Below are positions 1-8,111 of a DNA stretch of 64,000 nucleotides, piece after piece. Made by a program: the position numbers and the translations under genes. The notes beneath the pieces were generated by a model. The model did not search any database and was not told where the DNA came from. It saw nothing but the letters and a program-made list of their open reading frames with translations. This DNA is from Paenibacillus mesophilus (GTDB lineage: Bacteria; Bacillota; Bacilli; Paenibacillales; NBRC-103111): positions 124,001 to 188,000 of the forward strand of contig NZ_VCRA01000006.1 of assembly GCF_005938385.1 (NCBI RefSeq). Direction: 5' to 3'. Each line of letters opens with the position of its first letter. Positions within the stretch are counted from its first letter, which is position 1.

Positions 1-12
1 AGGAGAACCCGA

Positions 13-501
13 TTGGCCTACGTACCGTCGCACCGCAAACCGAACAGACGCGCTTCCGTCCGGCTATTCGTATTCAAGAAGAAGCAGCTGCTGTTCATAC
101 TCGGCATACTCATCCTGGCCGCCGCATACGCGCTCTATGCCCGCCAGGAGAAAATCGCCTCCGTCACCGGAACGGCTCTCGATACGCGCACGATCCATAT
201 GGTTACGGGCGAGTTCAAGGCGACGCTGCCTGACGGCAAACAGCTCGAGGCGTACCGCTGGGATCCGGGCACCGTGATCGTCCGCAAAGGCGAGAAGGTC
301 AAGCTGAGCATCCGCGGCGTTAATGGAGCAAGCCATCCTTTCATGATCGAAGGGCTCGGTCTCAAGGGCGAAGTAAAGCAAGGAGAAGAAACGATCGTTT
401 CGTTCAAAGCGGACAAAGCGGGCATATTCCGGATCATTTGTCTCGCCCACCCCGATGCGGCGCACGGCGGCCCGATGATCGGCTATATTGTCGTGAACTG
501 A
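13..501 (+). CDS. Membrane-anchored cupredoxin-domain protein
   Basis: The 162-residue protein has a basic N-terminus, one hydrophobic segment (about residues 27-45, a signal anchor without lipobox) and an extracytoplasmic cupredoxin-like domain. Possible copper ligands are His in SHPFMIEG and a Cys, His and Met in the C-terminal CLAHPDAAHGGPM segment, the usual order of type-1 copper sites. The start is TTG at 13, preceded by AGGAGA at positions 1-6, so the gene is probably complete although it begins at the window edge. Family knowledge suggests electron transfer or copper handling at the outer face of the membrane. The partner is unknown because the upstream neighbours lie outside the window. 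Confidence 0.85.
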   Translation: MAYVPSHRKPNRRASVRLFVFKKKQLLFILGILILAAAYALYARQEKIASVTGTALDTRTIHMVTGEFKATLPDGKQLEAYRWDPGTVIVRKGEKVKLSIRGVNGASHPFMIEGLGLKGEVKQGEETIVSFKADKAGIFRIICLAHPDAAHGGPMIGYIVVN

Positions 502-570
502 CCGCTCCCCCAGTAGCCTAGCGGCGGCCCTCTGCATATGGTAATAGCAGAGAGGAGCGGGTGATGCGGC

Positions 571-897
571 ATGATGAGGCCTGCAGGCGAGAAGCACAGC
601 GAGAAGCATAACCAAAACTTGCCTACTTTGCGGAAAATACGCCGGGCGTGCAACAAGGAGCTGTACCGGACGGTCAAACGGCTGAAAATATGGGTTCCCC
701 CGGCCCAGCTCGCCGAAGCCGAGGAGCTGTATTTAAAAAAAGTAGTGCTTAACCTGCAATATATCGCGGAAAACAGCAGCAACCGCAAATTGCTGTCCGA
801 TTGGTGGGACGAGAACGTCTGCCAGGAAATCGCGGCGCTTTGGAACGTCGAGCCTGCCGATTTGTCGCGGGCGTTCCGGGACGCGTTCGGAGGGTAG
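571..897 (+). CDS. Small conserved-looking protein of unknown function
   Basis: This 108-residue soluble, charged protein is rich in helix-formers (RKIRRACNKELYRTVKRLKI, then AENSSNRKLLSDWWDENVCQEIAALW). No signal peptide or membrane segment is visible. An AGAGGAG site at 551-557 precedes the ATG pair at 571/574; an in-frame stop just upstream excludes a longer start. I do not recognise the family. The protein-like composition and ribosome site argue that it is real. It stands alone between the cupredoxin and sinI genes. Confidence 0.65.
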   Translation: MMRPAGEKHSEKHNQNLPTLRKIRRACNKELYRTVKRLKIWVPPAQLAEAEELYLKKVVLNLQYIAENSSNRKLLSDWWDENVCQEIAALWNVEPADLSRAFRDAFGG

Positions 898-1069
898 ACG
901 GCTGCCGCGACCGATCGAATAAGCCGGGTCCGGACAGGATTGCGGCTTGTTCGCGTTCCGCGTACACCGCCCCTCCCCCCTTAAACGGAGGACGAGCCAC
1001 GAATCCTATGAAACGACGTCACTTGCATTCAAGCGACAACCAACCCAACCAATAGGGGGAAGTTACGAC

Positions 1070-1222
1070 ATGCAAGGCTTACGCCACCTGCAACACGATT
1101 CCAAGCTGGACCCGAACTGGATTCACCTGATGCTCGCAGCCAAACAAATCGGCATCACTGTCGAGGAGATTCGTAAATTTTTGCGGCAAAGTCCGCCCGG
1201 ATCCGATGAGCCCGAGTCATAA
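1070..1222 (+). CDS. sinI: SinI-family anti-repressor
   Basis: This 50-residue protein carries the SinI dimerisation motif LDPNWIHLMLAAKQIGITVEEIRKFL. In Bacillus, SinI binds SinR through this segment and relieves repression of biofilm matrix genes. The true start is the ATG at 1070, behind AGGGGGA at 1054-1060. A longer reading from 947 adds a basic low-complexity leader without a ribosome site and is rejected. The gene sits 163 bp upstream of a SinR-like gene on the same strand and ends in a short terminator hairpin that overlaps its stop codon. Confidence 0.85.
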   Translation: MQGLRHLQHDSKLDPNWIHLMLAAKQIGITVEEIRKFLRQSPPGSDEPES

Positions 1223-1231
1223 CGGGCTTTT
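1209..1231 (+). terminator. Short intrinsic terminator after sinI
   Basis: AGCCCG (1209-1214) pairs with CGGGCT (1223-1228) and is followed by a short T run. The stem begins inside the last sinI codons. It would separate sinI from sinR transcription. Confidence 0.5.
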
Positions 1232-1246
1232 ACGGTTGTCTCCTTT

Positions 1247-1260
1247 TGCAATCGCTTTCA
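1247..1260. promoter_or_regulatory. cre-like sequence upstream of sinR
   Basis: Read on the minus strand, TGAAAGCGATTGCA fits the CcpA operator core TGNAANCGNWNNCA. About one such match is expected by chance in a window of this size, so this is weak. A GTTCTTT heptamer at 1275-1281 matches the Bacillus SinR half-site GTTCTYT and could serve autoregulation, also weak. Confidence 0.25.
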
Positions 1261-1385
1261 GTACGGCCCATTCCGTTCTTTAGCTGTATAAATCCCGTGA
1301 TCCGCATGCATTTTACTGCCATTTTTGTTATGATGGGAGTACAGATTAGACAGCTGAGAACGGTACGTTAAAAGGGGATAATCGC

Positions 1386-1706
1386 ATGATAGGCAAACGC
1401 GTGAAAGAATTGCGTCTTACGAAAGGGCTTTCGCTCAGCGAGTTGGCCGAGAAGGCCGGGGTCGCCAAATCGTACTTGAGCTCGATCGAGCGGGATATTC
1501 AAACGAATCCTTCCATCCATTTGCTGGAAAAAATTTGCGCGGTGCTCGAAGTTCCGATCGAGGCGTTTTTGAACGACAAAAAAACTACGGCACAGGAGCT
1601 CGACGCCGAATGGATCGAGCTGGTGCGGGAAGCGATGGCTTCCGGAATCAGCAAAGAACAGTTTCTCGAGTTTCTCGAATTCAATAAATGGCGCAACAGC
1701 AGGTAA
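1386..1706 (+). CDS. sinR: SinR-like XRE-family regulator
   Basis: The 106-residue protein has an N-terminal helix-turn-helix (residues 1-60; KGLSLSELAEKAGVAKSYLSS) and a C-terminal SinI/SinR dimerisation segment (LDAEWIELVREAMASGISKEQFLEFL), the layout of Bacillus SinR. AAAAGGGGA lies just upstream of ATG 1386. In Bacillus SinR represses matrix operons and is antagonised by SinI; the adjacent sinI supports the same pairing here. No eps or tasA operon is visible in the window, so the targets cannot be read from context. Confidence 0.9.
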   Translation: MIGKRVKELRLTKGLSLSELAEKAGVAKSYLSSIERDIQTNPSIHLLEKICAVLEVPIEAFLNDKKTTAQELDAEWIELVREAMASGISKEQFLEFLEFNKWRNSR

Positions 1707-1764
1707 TGGCCGAAAACGGCGCAACAATCGGCGCCGTCTCTTGAAACTCCATCATAATCGCAGC

Positions 1765-4047
1765 TTACTGTGCTTCGATCGCCTCAACCCGTGCGGCGAG
1801 TTCTTGAACCGCTTTAATCAGAGGGGCGATAAATTCGGTATAACGCAATCCGTAGGCGATATCGCCGGCCTCGCTTCCACTGCTATCCCGAGCCTGAACC
1901 GGAGAGCGACTCAACGCGGCAAACTCGTTATCCGACATGCCCAACCCGTGTATTAACCGTTCTATATCCTGCGCAAGCAGCCCGTAATGCACTTTCCCGC
2001 TTCGATCGTCGGTCATCCGAAATTTGACCGGCTTCAGCTTGGAAACGAACGCAAGCCCCAGATCGGACTCCCCGATGTCCTCCTTCAGCCGCGCATCCGA
2101 TGTTTGAATAACGGCATTCGCCGCGTAAATATCTTTAAATCGGTTCGCGGATGTGCCTAGGTCCTGCGTACCGTCCCCGGACGGATGCAAAATACCGCTG
2201 CTCTTAAACACGAAATGCTGCGTTCCATTAAAGGAAAGCGCCAGATCGCCTCCCGCCGTAATGACCTCATCGATATACGCCGTACCGCTTCTGAACGTTT
2301 GCCGGGATACGGCATCTATCGTTCCGGCCGTATAGGCCGCCCCGTCCTGAATAATGGAGAGCTGCTTCGCCAGCCGATCGGCTGCCGCATTCGCCGATGT
2401 CGTCGCGCCGGAAATAACCGCCGTCGAGCCGCCGTCGCACAGTACCCCGTAACGGGTATTGCTGCTGGAAGCGATACTCGTCGCTCTCGCGACGGCCCCA
2501 AAAGCAAGCGACAGTCCGTCCCGGCCGTTGTTCGTCGTTTTCGCTCCCGTGCACGAGATTCTCCCGCCGTACTCTCCGTGGATGCCGTTCCAACTGTTAT
2601 AGATCGAAGTCGCCCCATCCGCGCTGAGCTGGGCCCCTGCCCTCGCTTCGAATCCGTTCACGGCATTGCCTGCCGATACCGTATTCGGAGCGATCAACGA
2701 TCCGCCGTTGAAAGCGAACCCTCCGTCCAGACGGTTTCCGGAAAAAATCGCCCCGCTCGTATTGAAGCATCCGCCGTAGTCGGCGATGACGCCGTCCAAG
2801 TAGTTGCCCGCCGCTATGCAAAATTTGATGTCGATCGCGCCGGAGGTGCCGACATAATACCCTCTTCGGCCATTTCCCGTCGAGACGACGCTTTTCCCGT
2901 AAATACCGGAACCGCCGGCCACACAAAGCCCCTGCTGGTCGAACTGGCTGACGCACACGAACTCGCCCAAAGAAATCGACCCTCCCGAAATGCCGAGCGG
3001 ATTCTCCCCTCCCGGCGTCGCGGAGCCGCTTATGATCGTATTGGAGCCGACATAGATTCCGTGCGTGCCCTTCTCCGTGCCTATGACATTGGAGGGATTC
3101 CAATACTCGTACATATTGCCGACGATGCCGACATCTTCAAGAAGGCCGACGCTCGCGCCGCGCACGACAATACCGTCCGTGCCGTTGTATTGCATAATCG
3201 TGCCGATCTTGTAAATATCGGCCGAAGTGAGCGTATTCGCCGGAAACGCCGGTTGACGGTGACGGTTGCGGACCGTGATCTGATTGCCCGACACCGCCGT
3301 AATTTCCCAGAATCCGACATGCGCATAATGGTTGCCCGTGCCTGCCGTCTTGCGGACCATAACCCAATCGCCCACCGTCATTCCGCCGGTAGTCGTCACG
3401 GCGAGCGAGACGAAGTACTCGCCGGCCGCGCCCGTTACGCCGGATTGAGAGGTAGCTTTTGCGGTGACAACAACGTCAGCACCCTTGATCCGAATTTGCT
3501 CCGCATAAGGATGAGTGATCCGGGTAGCCCCCGGCATCGTGTGCCTGCCTTCCGCAATCCGAATGCTCACCGTGGCGCTCGCCGGAATGATCCAGCTCTC
3601 GATCGCGCGAAGCGCCGCGTTCAGATCCGGATATTGCGCCGGTACGTGGATCACGACATTGGCTCCTGCGGGCACCAAATAAACTTTGCCTCCGGCGGCG
3701 TCCGCCGCGAGCTGCGCATCACCGCCCCGATCTGCGGCGCTGACGATCTCGTCGAGCTTATCGGCGACCGTTCTGCCGGAATATCCTACGAGCGCCGCTC
3801 CTTTCGCGGAATCCGCCGCATCTGCGAGATCTTCCCTAAGTCCGTGCGGATTGCCGTTGCCGCCGTAGACGGCTCCATGGACGGAGGCCGCCCCCGCCGG
3901 ACCGAGCTTGAGCAGTTCCGCAGACACTAGAGCCGCACTCGCGAGTCCGACACCGGCGAGCACCTTCCTGCGGCTGATCGGCTTGGCGGAATCGCCGCCC
4001 TGCGGCGATCCCTGATCCATCTCCCGTTTCTCGTTCCTATCCGTCAT
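1765..4047 (-). CDS. Tat-exported beta-helix protein with S74 tailspike chaperone domain
   Basis: The 760-residue protein starts with a twin-arginine signal (SRRKVLAG, Arg26-Arg27, then a hydrophobic stretch to about residue 45). A long Gly/Asn/Ser-rich central region (about 130-560) reads as a right-handed parallel beta-helix of the pectate-lyase/tailspike type. The C-terminus (about 649-760) is a peptidase_S74 intramolecular chaperone domain with the conserved SDARLKEDI start, where such proteins self-cleave after trimerisation. This domain is best known from phage endosialidases and tail fibres, yet no phage genes are nearby. It is the last gene of a minus-strand run with two sugar-binding lipoproteins and a sialidase-like gene (40-bp gap upstream). 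A secreted trimeric carbohydrate-binding or -cleaving fibre is an inference. Confidence 0.85.
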   Translation of the reverse strand: MTDRNEKREMDQGSPQGGDSAKPISRRKVLAGVGLASAALVSAELLKLGPAGAASVHGAVYGGNGNPHGLREDLADAADSAKGAALVGYSGRTVADKLDEIVSAADRGGDAQLAADAAGGKVYLVPAGANVVIHVPAQYPDLNAALRAIESWIIPASATVSIRIAEGRHTMPGATRITHPYAEQIRIKGADVVVTAKATSQSGVTGAAGEYFVSLAVTTTGGMTVGDWVMVRKTAGTGNHYAHVGFWEITAVSGNQITVRNRHRQPAFPANTLTSADIYKIGTIMQYNGTDGIVVRGASVGLLEDVGIVGNMYEYWNPSNVIGTEKGTHGIYVGSNTIISGSATPGGENPLGISGGSISLGEFVCVSQFDQQGLCVAGGSGIYGKSVVSTGNGRRGYYVGTSGAIDIKFCIAAGNYLDGVIADYGGCFNTSGAIFSGNRLDGGFAFNGGSLIAPNTVSAGNAVNGFEARAGAQLSADGATSIYNSWNGIHGEYGGRISCTGAKTTNNGRDGLSLAFGAVARATSIASSSNTRYGVLCDGGSTAVISGATTSANAAADRLAKQLSIIQDGAAYTAGTIDAVSRQTFRSGTAYIDEVITAGGDLALSFNGTQHFVFKSSGILHPSGDGTQDLGTSANRFKDIYAANAVIQTSDARLKEDIGESDLGLAFVSKLKPVKFRMTDDRSGKVHYGLLAQDIERLIHGLGMSDNEFAALSRSPVQARDSSGSEAGDIAYGLRYTEFIAPLIKAVQELAARVEAIEAQ

Positions 4048-4087
4048 CCCGAATCACTCCCTTAGAGTTGTTCCACACGAAAAGTGT

Positions 4088-5443
4088 CTATTTATTCCGG
4101 CCTTCCGCGTATTTCTTCGACTGCTCTTCGTCAAATTGACGCAGCGCCGTGTTCAGGTCCGTTTTTTCCTTAATGATCTTGCCCATCAAGTTGGTCACGT
4201 CGTTCAAAGCTCTGCTGGCGAATTCGGTCGGCGGGAACGGCTTGGCCGGCTTCGTTTTGAAAACCGCCTGTACGTTTTTCCCTTTCAAAATATCGAGATT
4301 TTTCCCGAACTCTTCCTCGAACTTCTTGTCCTTCAGCACGGAAATTTTGCCGTCTCGAACCATTTCCATTTGCACTTCGTCGGAGAATACCGTACTCATG
4401 ACCTGCAATGCCGCTTCCTTGTTTTTGCTCGTTTTGGTCAGCAGCATCAGATGAATATCGATTTGAGTGCCGATGCCAGGCTTTTCCGGAAATACCGGAT
4501 AAGACGCCATATCCCAATTCGTAAAGCTCGCCTTCACCTTCTCGTCGTTCATGAAGCTAAGCCAGTTAAGTCCGGCAATCATCGCGATCGTCTGCGTCTG
4601 ATTGAAATCCTTGATCCCGTTGCCGAGCGACTTGATATCCGAGTTGCCCGGGATTTCGTAAATGTCTCTTACCATCTGGAACACGCGTCTCCATTGATCC
4701 GTATTGGCGATCGATTTGTACGTAACCGGATCGATCAGAGGCAGCTCGAGCTGGGAGCCGGGCCGGAACACGGAGTCCGGCTCGAGGCCGCGATATTGCA
4801 CATTGTCCGACACCCGCGTCAATTTTTTGGCCAACTCCGTCACTTCGGCCCACGTCAGACCGTCCTTTGGAAATGGAACGCCGAATTTATTGAAAATATC
4901 TTTGTTGTAATAGAGAGCGTTGAATTGCAGCGTATACGGGAATCCGACCAAATAGTCCGTCTGGTTCGTAATTTTGAGCGAGTCGAGCGCATCGGCTTTG
5001 AACTTGCCTTGGTCCACCTTCTGGCTTTTGATCAGCTCGCTCAGATCGAATTGCAGGTCCATCTGCTTGAAATCCTGCAAAGTAAGAGAGTTCGTCGTAA
5101 TAATATCCGGAACTTCCTTCGCCGCGATCAGATTCGGCAGCGTCACCGTCTTGTTGTCGATCAATAAAGGCTTGACGGTAATGTGAGGATGCTTCTTCTT
5201 CAACGGCTCGATGATGTAACGCTGAATTTCCTGCTCTGTAAAATAGCCCGGCCTGTATCCGAACGTGATGGTGACCGGTTCGGTTTTGACCGGTTGAACG
5301 GCCGCCGCCTTGTCGCTTGATGCGGTATTCCCCGCCTGCTTCGCTCCGTCCCCCTTCGCCGCTTCTTGACCGCCGCAGCCGGCCAGCAGCGCTGCAAACA
5401 TGCTTAACGTCATAAACGAAGCGCCAAACCGTTTCTTTACCAT
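4088..5443 (-). CDS. Extracellular solute-binding lipoprotein (family 1)
   Basis: The 451-residue protein has a lipoprotein signal (LLAGCGG, lipid-modified Cys near 23) followed by a bilobed sugar-binding fold. The motifs GVPFPKDGLTWAEVTELAKKLTR and QYRGLEPDS are shared with three other binding proteins in this window. It should capture a sugar or oligosaccharide outside the membrane for an ABC importer, but no permease or ATPase gene is adjacent. It lies 63 bp downstream of a paralogue and 40 bp upstream of the tailspike-like gene, so co-transcription is likely. The ligand is unknown. Confidence 0.9.
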   Translation of the reverse strand: MVKKRFGASFMTLSMFAALLAGCGGQEAAKGDGAKQAGNTASSDKAAAVQPVKTEPVTITFGYRPGYFTEQEIQRYIIEPLKKKHPHITVKPLLIDNKTVTLPNLIAAKEVPDIITTNSLTLQDFKQMDLQFDLSELIKSQKVDQGKFKADALDSLKITNQTDYLVGFPYTLQFNALYYNKDIFNKFGVPFPKDGLTWAEVTELAKKLTRVSDNVQYRGLEPDSVFRPGSQLELPLIDPVTYKSIANTDQWRRVFQMVRDIYEIPGNSDIKSLGNGIKDFNQTQTIAMIAGLNWLSFMNDEKVKASFTNWDMASYPVFPEKPGIGTQIDIHLMLLTKTSKNKEAALQVMSTVFSDEVQMEMVRDGKISVLKDKKFEEEFGKNLDILKGKNVQAVFKTKPAKPFPPTEFASRALNDVTNLMGKIIKEKTDLNTALRQFDEEQSKKYAEGRNK

Positions 5444-5506
5444 CGCAACCCTCTCCTTTTAAATCGCATCGTAACGGCATTCGCCGAGCTCTTTCGACGC
5501 TGCCCC

Positions 5507-6856
5507 CTACTTCTGCTTGCTGTCGTCAATATGCTTATTCATGTTTTGTTCCGCGTCTCTGAGCGCGGTATTGAGATCTTTGCCGTTGAAATACTCCTCG
5601 AAGCTTTTCAGAACGATTTGGTTCGTCGTGCTGTCTTCGAATCGCGAATAAGCCGGGGCGGGAACGGGGGAGCTTTTGAAAATCGACTCCAGCCGTTTTC
5701 CTTTCAGGAAAGGCATGTCGGCACCCAACTGCTTTTTCATTTCCGGATTTTTCAATACCGACATTCTGGCAGTCGTCCTAGCGCCGAGCAGCTGAACTTC
5801 GTCGGACGTAATGACTTCAAGCACGCGCATCGCCTGCTCTTTGTACTTGCTCGTTTTCGTAATGGCGACTACATTGGCATCGACGTGCCCGTAAACGTTC
5901 GGTTTTTCTTTATAGCTCGGATATTGGGCAACGTCCCAGTTCAGGCCTCCGTTCGCCGCTTCCTCCAAGGCGAGATTGAATAAATTGATCGTCGTCAGCA
6001 TCGCCAAGTTTTTGTCTTTCAGAAAAGCCGGCTTCGCGTTCGCATTCAGAAACGTCGGCGGCTTGTTGCCGGGTATTGCATACATGGCGCGCGCCAGCTC
6101 GAACACTTTCTTCCACTCGTCTCGATTGATCGCCGACTTCCCGGTTTGGCCGTCTACATAGGTGAGTCCGAGCGGCTTGGACAGCCGGGACACCGCTTCC
6201 GGATCGAGCCCCCTGTACTGCACGCCCCCGTCGCTGCGCGATACTTTATTAGCGAGCTCAATCGTCTCCTCCCAAGTCATGCCGTCCTTCGGGTAAGGCG
6301 CGCCGAACCGGTCGAAAATATCTTTATTGTAATAGAGCGCATTGAAATTAACGGCAAAAGGAAGCGCATACAGTTCGCCTTTATCGGAAAGCACTTTAAT
6401 CGCGTCGAGTACTACCGGTTCGAATCGATTCAAGTCCATACCGTGCTTACGGGCAAGCGGAGTCACATCGTACAGCAAATCGTATGCCTGGAAGGTAGGC
6501 AGGCCGCCGTTCCACGTATAGAGCAGATCCGGCGGTTGGCCGGCCGCTACCAGATCTTGTATCATCGTTCCTTTGCCCGGTTTAATCATTTCGATCGTAA
6601 TATGCGGGTACTTCTTTTTGACCGGTTCGATAAATAAATTATTCACGTCTTTGTCGTCAATCCCGACGGAAGGAAATAAGGTTAGCTTAACGGGCGTCGT
6701 ATCGACCTCGGACGCTTTGCTTGTTTCCGCCCGTTCCACGGAAGCCTCATTCGCACCTTTCTTGCCTGTAGGTTCGCCGGTTCCGCCGTCGCAGCCCGTG
6801 GCAGCCAACAGGACGCTTAAGCCGGCAAATACCAGTGCCGCTTTCCTTGCTCGCAT
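5507..6856 (-). CDS. Extracellular solute-binding lipoprotein (family 1 paralogue)
   Basis: The 449-residue protein has lipobox-like LAATGC and the same family motifs as its downstream neighbour (GAPYPKDGMTWEETIELANKV, QYRGLDPEAVSR, NFNALYYNKDIFDRFG). The chosen ATG at 6856 follows GGGGGAG and gives a normal lipoprotein signal; a reading from 6913 adds 19 residues without a ribosome site. It lies 29 bp downstream of the sialidase-like gene, suggesting the two act on the same glycan. No ABC permease is present. Confidence 0.9.
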   Translation of the reverse strand: MRARKAALVFAGLSVLLAATGCDGGTGEPTGKKGANEASVERAETSKASEVDTTPVKLTLFPSVGIDDKDVNNLFIEPVKKKYPHITIEMIKPGKGTMIQDLVAAGQPPDLLYTWNGGLPTFQAYDLLYDVTPLARKHGMDLNRFEPVVLDAIKVLSDKGELYALPFAVNFNALYYNKDIFDRFGAPYPKDGMTWEETIELANKVSRSDGGVQYRGLDPEAVSRLSKPLGLTYVDGQTGKSAINRDEWKKVFELARAMYAIPGNKPPTFLNANAKPAFLKDKNLAMLTTINLFNLALEEAANGGLNWDVAQYPSYKEKPNVYGHVDANVVAITKTSKYKEQAMRVLEVITSDEVQLLGARTTARMSVLKNPEMKKQLGADMPFLKGKRLESIFKSSPVPAPAYSRFEDSTTNQIVLKSFEEYFNGKDLNTALRDAEQNMNKHIDDSKQK

Positions 6857-6885
6857 GTCGCTCTCCCCCAAGTTGTTAGTTTGGT

Positions 6886-7854
6886 TTATTCCATTAGCGT
6901 CAGGCGCCAACAAACAATCCTAAACCGGTTCCACGTATACGTAATGTAGAGCCGATTTTGTTTCGCAACGACGGCAGGATATGAGTACTCCCCCGGCTCT
7001 CCTTCCAGCATGACTTCATGATCCCATGTATCGCCGTTGTCCTCGGAGAAGCGAACTACGAGAGGCGTCCTCGCTCCCCTGTCCGCTCCGACCGGATTGT
7101 AGACGAGCGCCAGCACGCCGTTATCCATCCGGACGAGATCGATGCCGCTGTTGTTGTTGGGCAGTCGTGTCGGGTAAGCAGCCGACCACGTTCTCCCTTG
7201 ATCGGAGGAGTCGCTGCGGTAGATCGCTCCCGCCGTGCTGCGCAGCAGCATATGAACGCCCTCCGCGGACTCCCATAACGTCGGCTGAATGATGCCTTTT
7301 CCGGGGAAAACGCCGTGATCGATCGGCACATGACGGCTCTTCGTCCACGTTGCTCCATCGTCGCCGGAAATATCGACAAATGCGTCCCATTCCTGAAGCG
7401 TTTCGATCGATGCCGGGGCAAGCAGCATGCCGCTCCGCAAATAGATCGGCTTATTGCGGACCGGCCCGCGGCCGCCGATATCGCCTTCGACCAGCGGACA
7501 CGGGGACGACCAGCTCTCCCCTTCGTCCCGGGAAGTCGTCACCATCGTATGCCAGTGCGGAATCGTATGGCCGACTTTATAGTAAAGATGCAGCAGCCCG
7601 TCGTTCGCCTGAAACAACACCGGATTCCAGTGGGGCAGTCCTTCCTGGGCCGCTATCTTCCGCGGTTCGGTCCATATCCCCTGCGTGCGTCTGGAACACC
7701 AGATCGCCACGTCGTTAGCCCCTTCCTTCGCTCCTCCGAACCAGGAGACGAGTATATCCCCGTCCTGAAGCACGACCACAGTCGATGCGTGGCAGCTTGC
7801 AAACGGCCGCCGGTCTTCAAAAATGTATTTCTTCTCTTTAGCGGCGAACTTCAA
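6886..7854 (-). CDS. Sialidase-like BNR/Asp-box beta-propeller protein
   Basis: The 322-residue protein contains four Asp-box motifs (SRDEGESW, SGDDGATW, SSDQGRTW, SEDNGDTW), the hallmark of sialidase-type six-bladed propellers. No signal peptide is visible, so it is probably cytoplasmic or works on imported glycans. Family members include exo-alpha-sialidases and many propellers of other specificity, so the substrate is not certain. It is the first gene of a likely operon with two binding proteins and a tailspike-like protein, and it has a distant relative at 54597-55664. Confidence 0.8.
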   Translation of the reverse strand: MKFAAKEKKYIFEDRRPFASCHASTVVVLQDGDILVSWFGGAKEGANDVAIWCSRRTQGIWTEPRKIAAQEGLPHWNPVLFQANDGLLHLYYKVGHTIPHWHTMVTTSRDEGESWSSPCPLVEGDIGGRGPVRNKPIYLRSGMLLAPASIETLQEWDAFVDISGDDGATWTKSRHVPIDHGVFPGKGIIQPTLWESAEGVHMLLRSTAGAIYRSDSSDQGRTWSAAYPTRLPNNNSGIDLVRMDNGVLALVYNPVGADRGARTPLVVRFSEDNGDTWDHEVMLEGEPGEYSYPAVVAKQNRLYITYTWNRFRIVCWRLTLME

Positions 7855-8111
7855 TACAAGTCGCCCTCCCTCCGCTTTCCATTCTTGCTGTTCGAATGCG
7901 GCCGCAATCTGGAATCAATATACCCCGGGACCTGCGAGCTTCCAAGAAGCAGTAAGGAAACTAAGCGCATCGTTTTTCCCCCTCCATCCGTTTCCGATGC
8001 ACATTTCTACCCCGATGCGTATTTCTAACCGGTCCAATCGTTCGTTCCCGGCACGCCAAATAGCCCGCAACCTGATAAAGGCTGCGGACTTGTATGGACT
8101 ATAAGCCGGAT

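Noticed and set aside
947..1069. An N-terminal extension of the SinI-like protein to 91 residues
   Set aside because: The added segment is low-complexity and basic, has no ribosome site and precedes a clear AGGGGGA-ATG start at 1070.
2185..3930. A 581-residue plus-strand ORF
   Set aside because: It is Arg-rich and lies antisense to the beta-helix protein, with no ribosome site; it is a shadow of a GC-rich gene.
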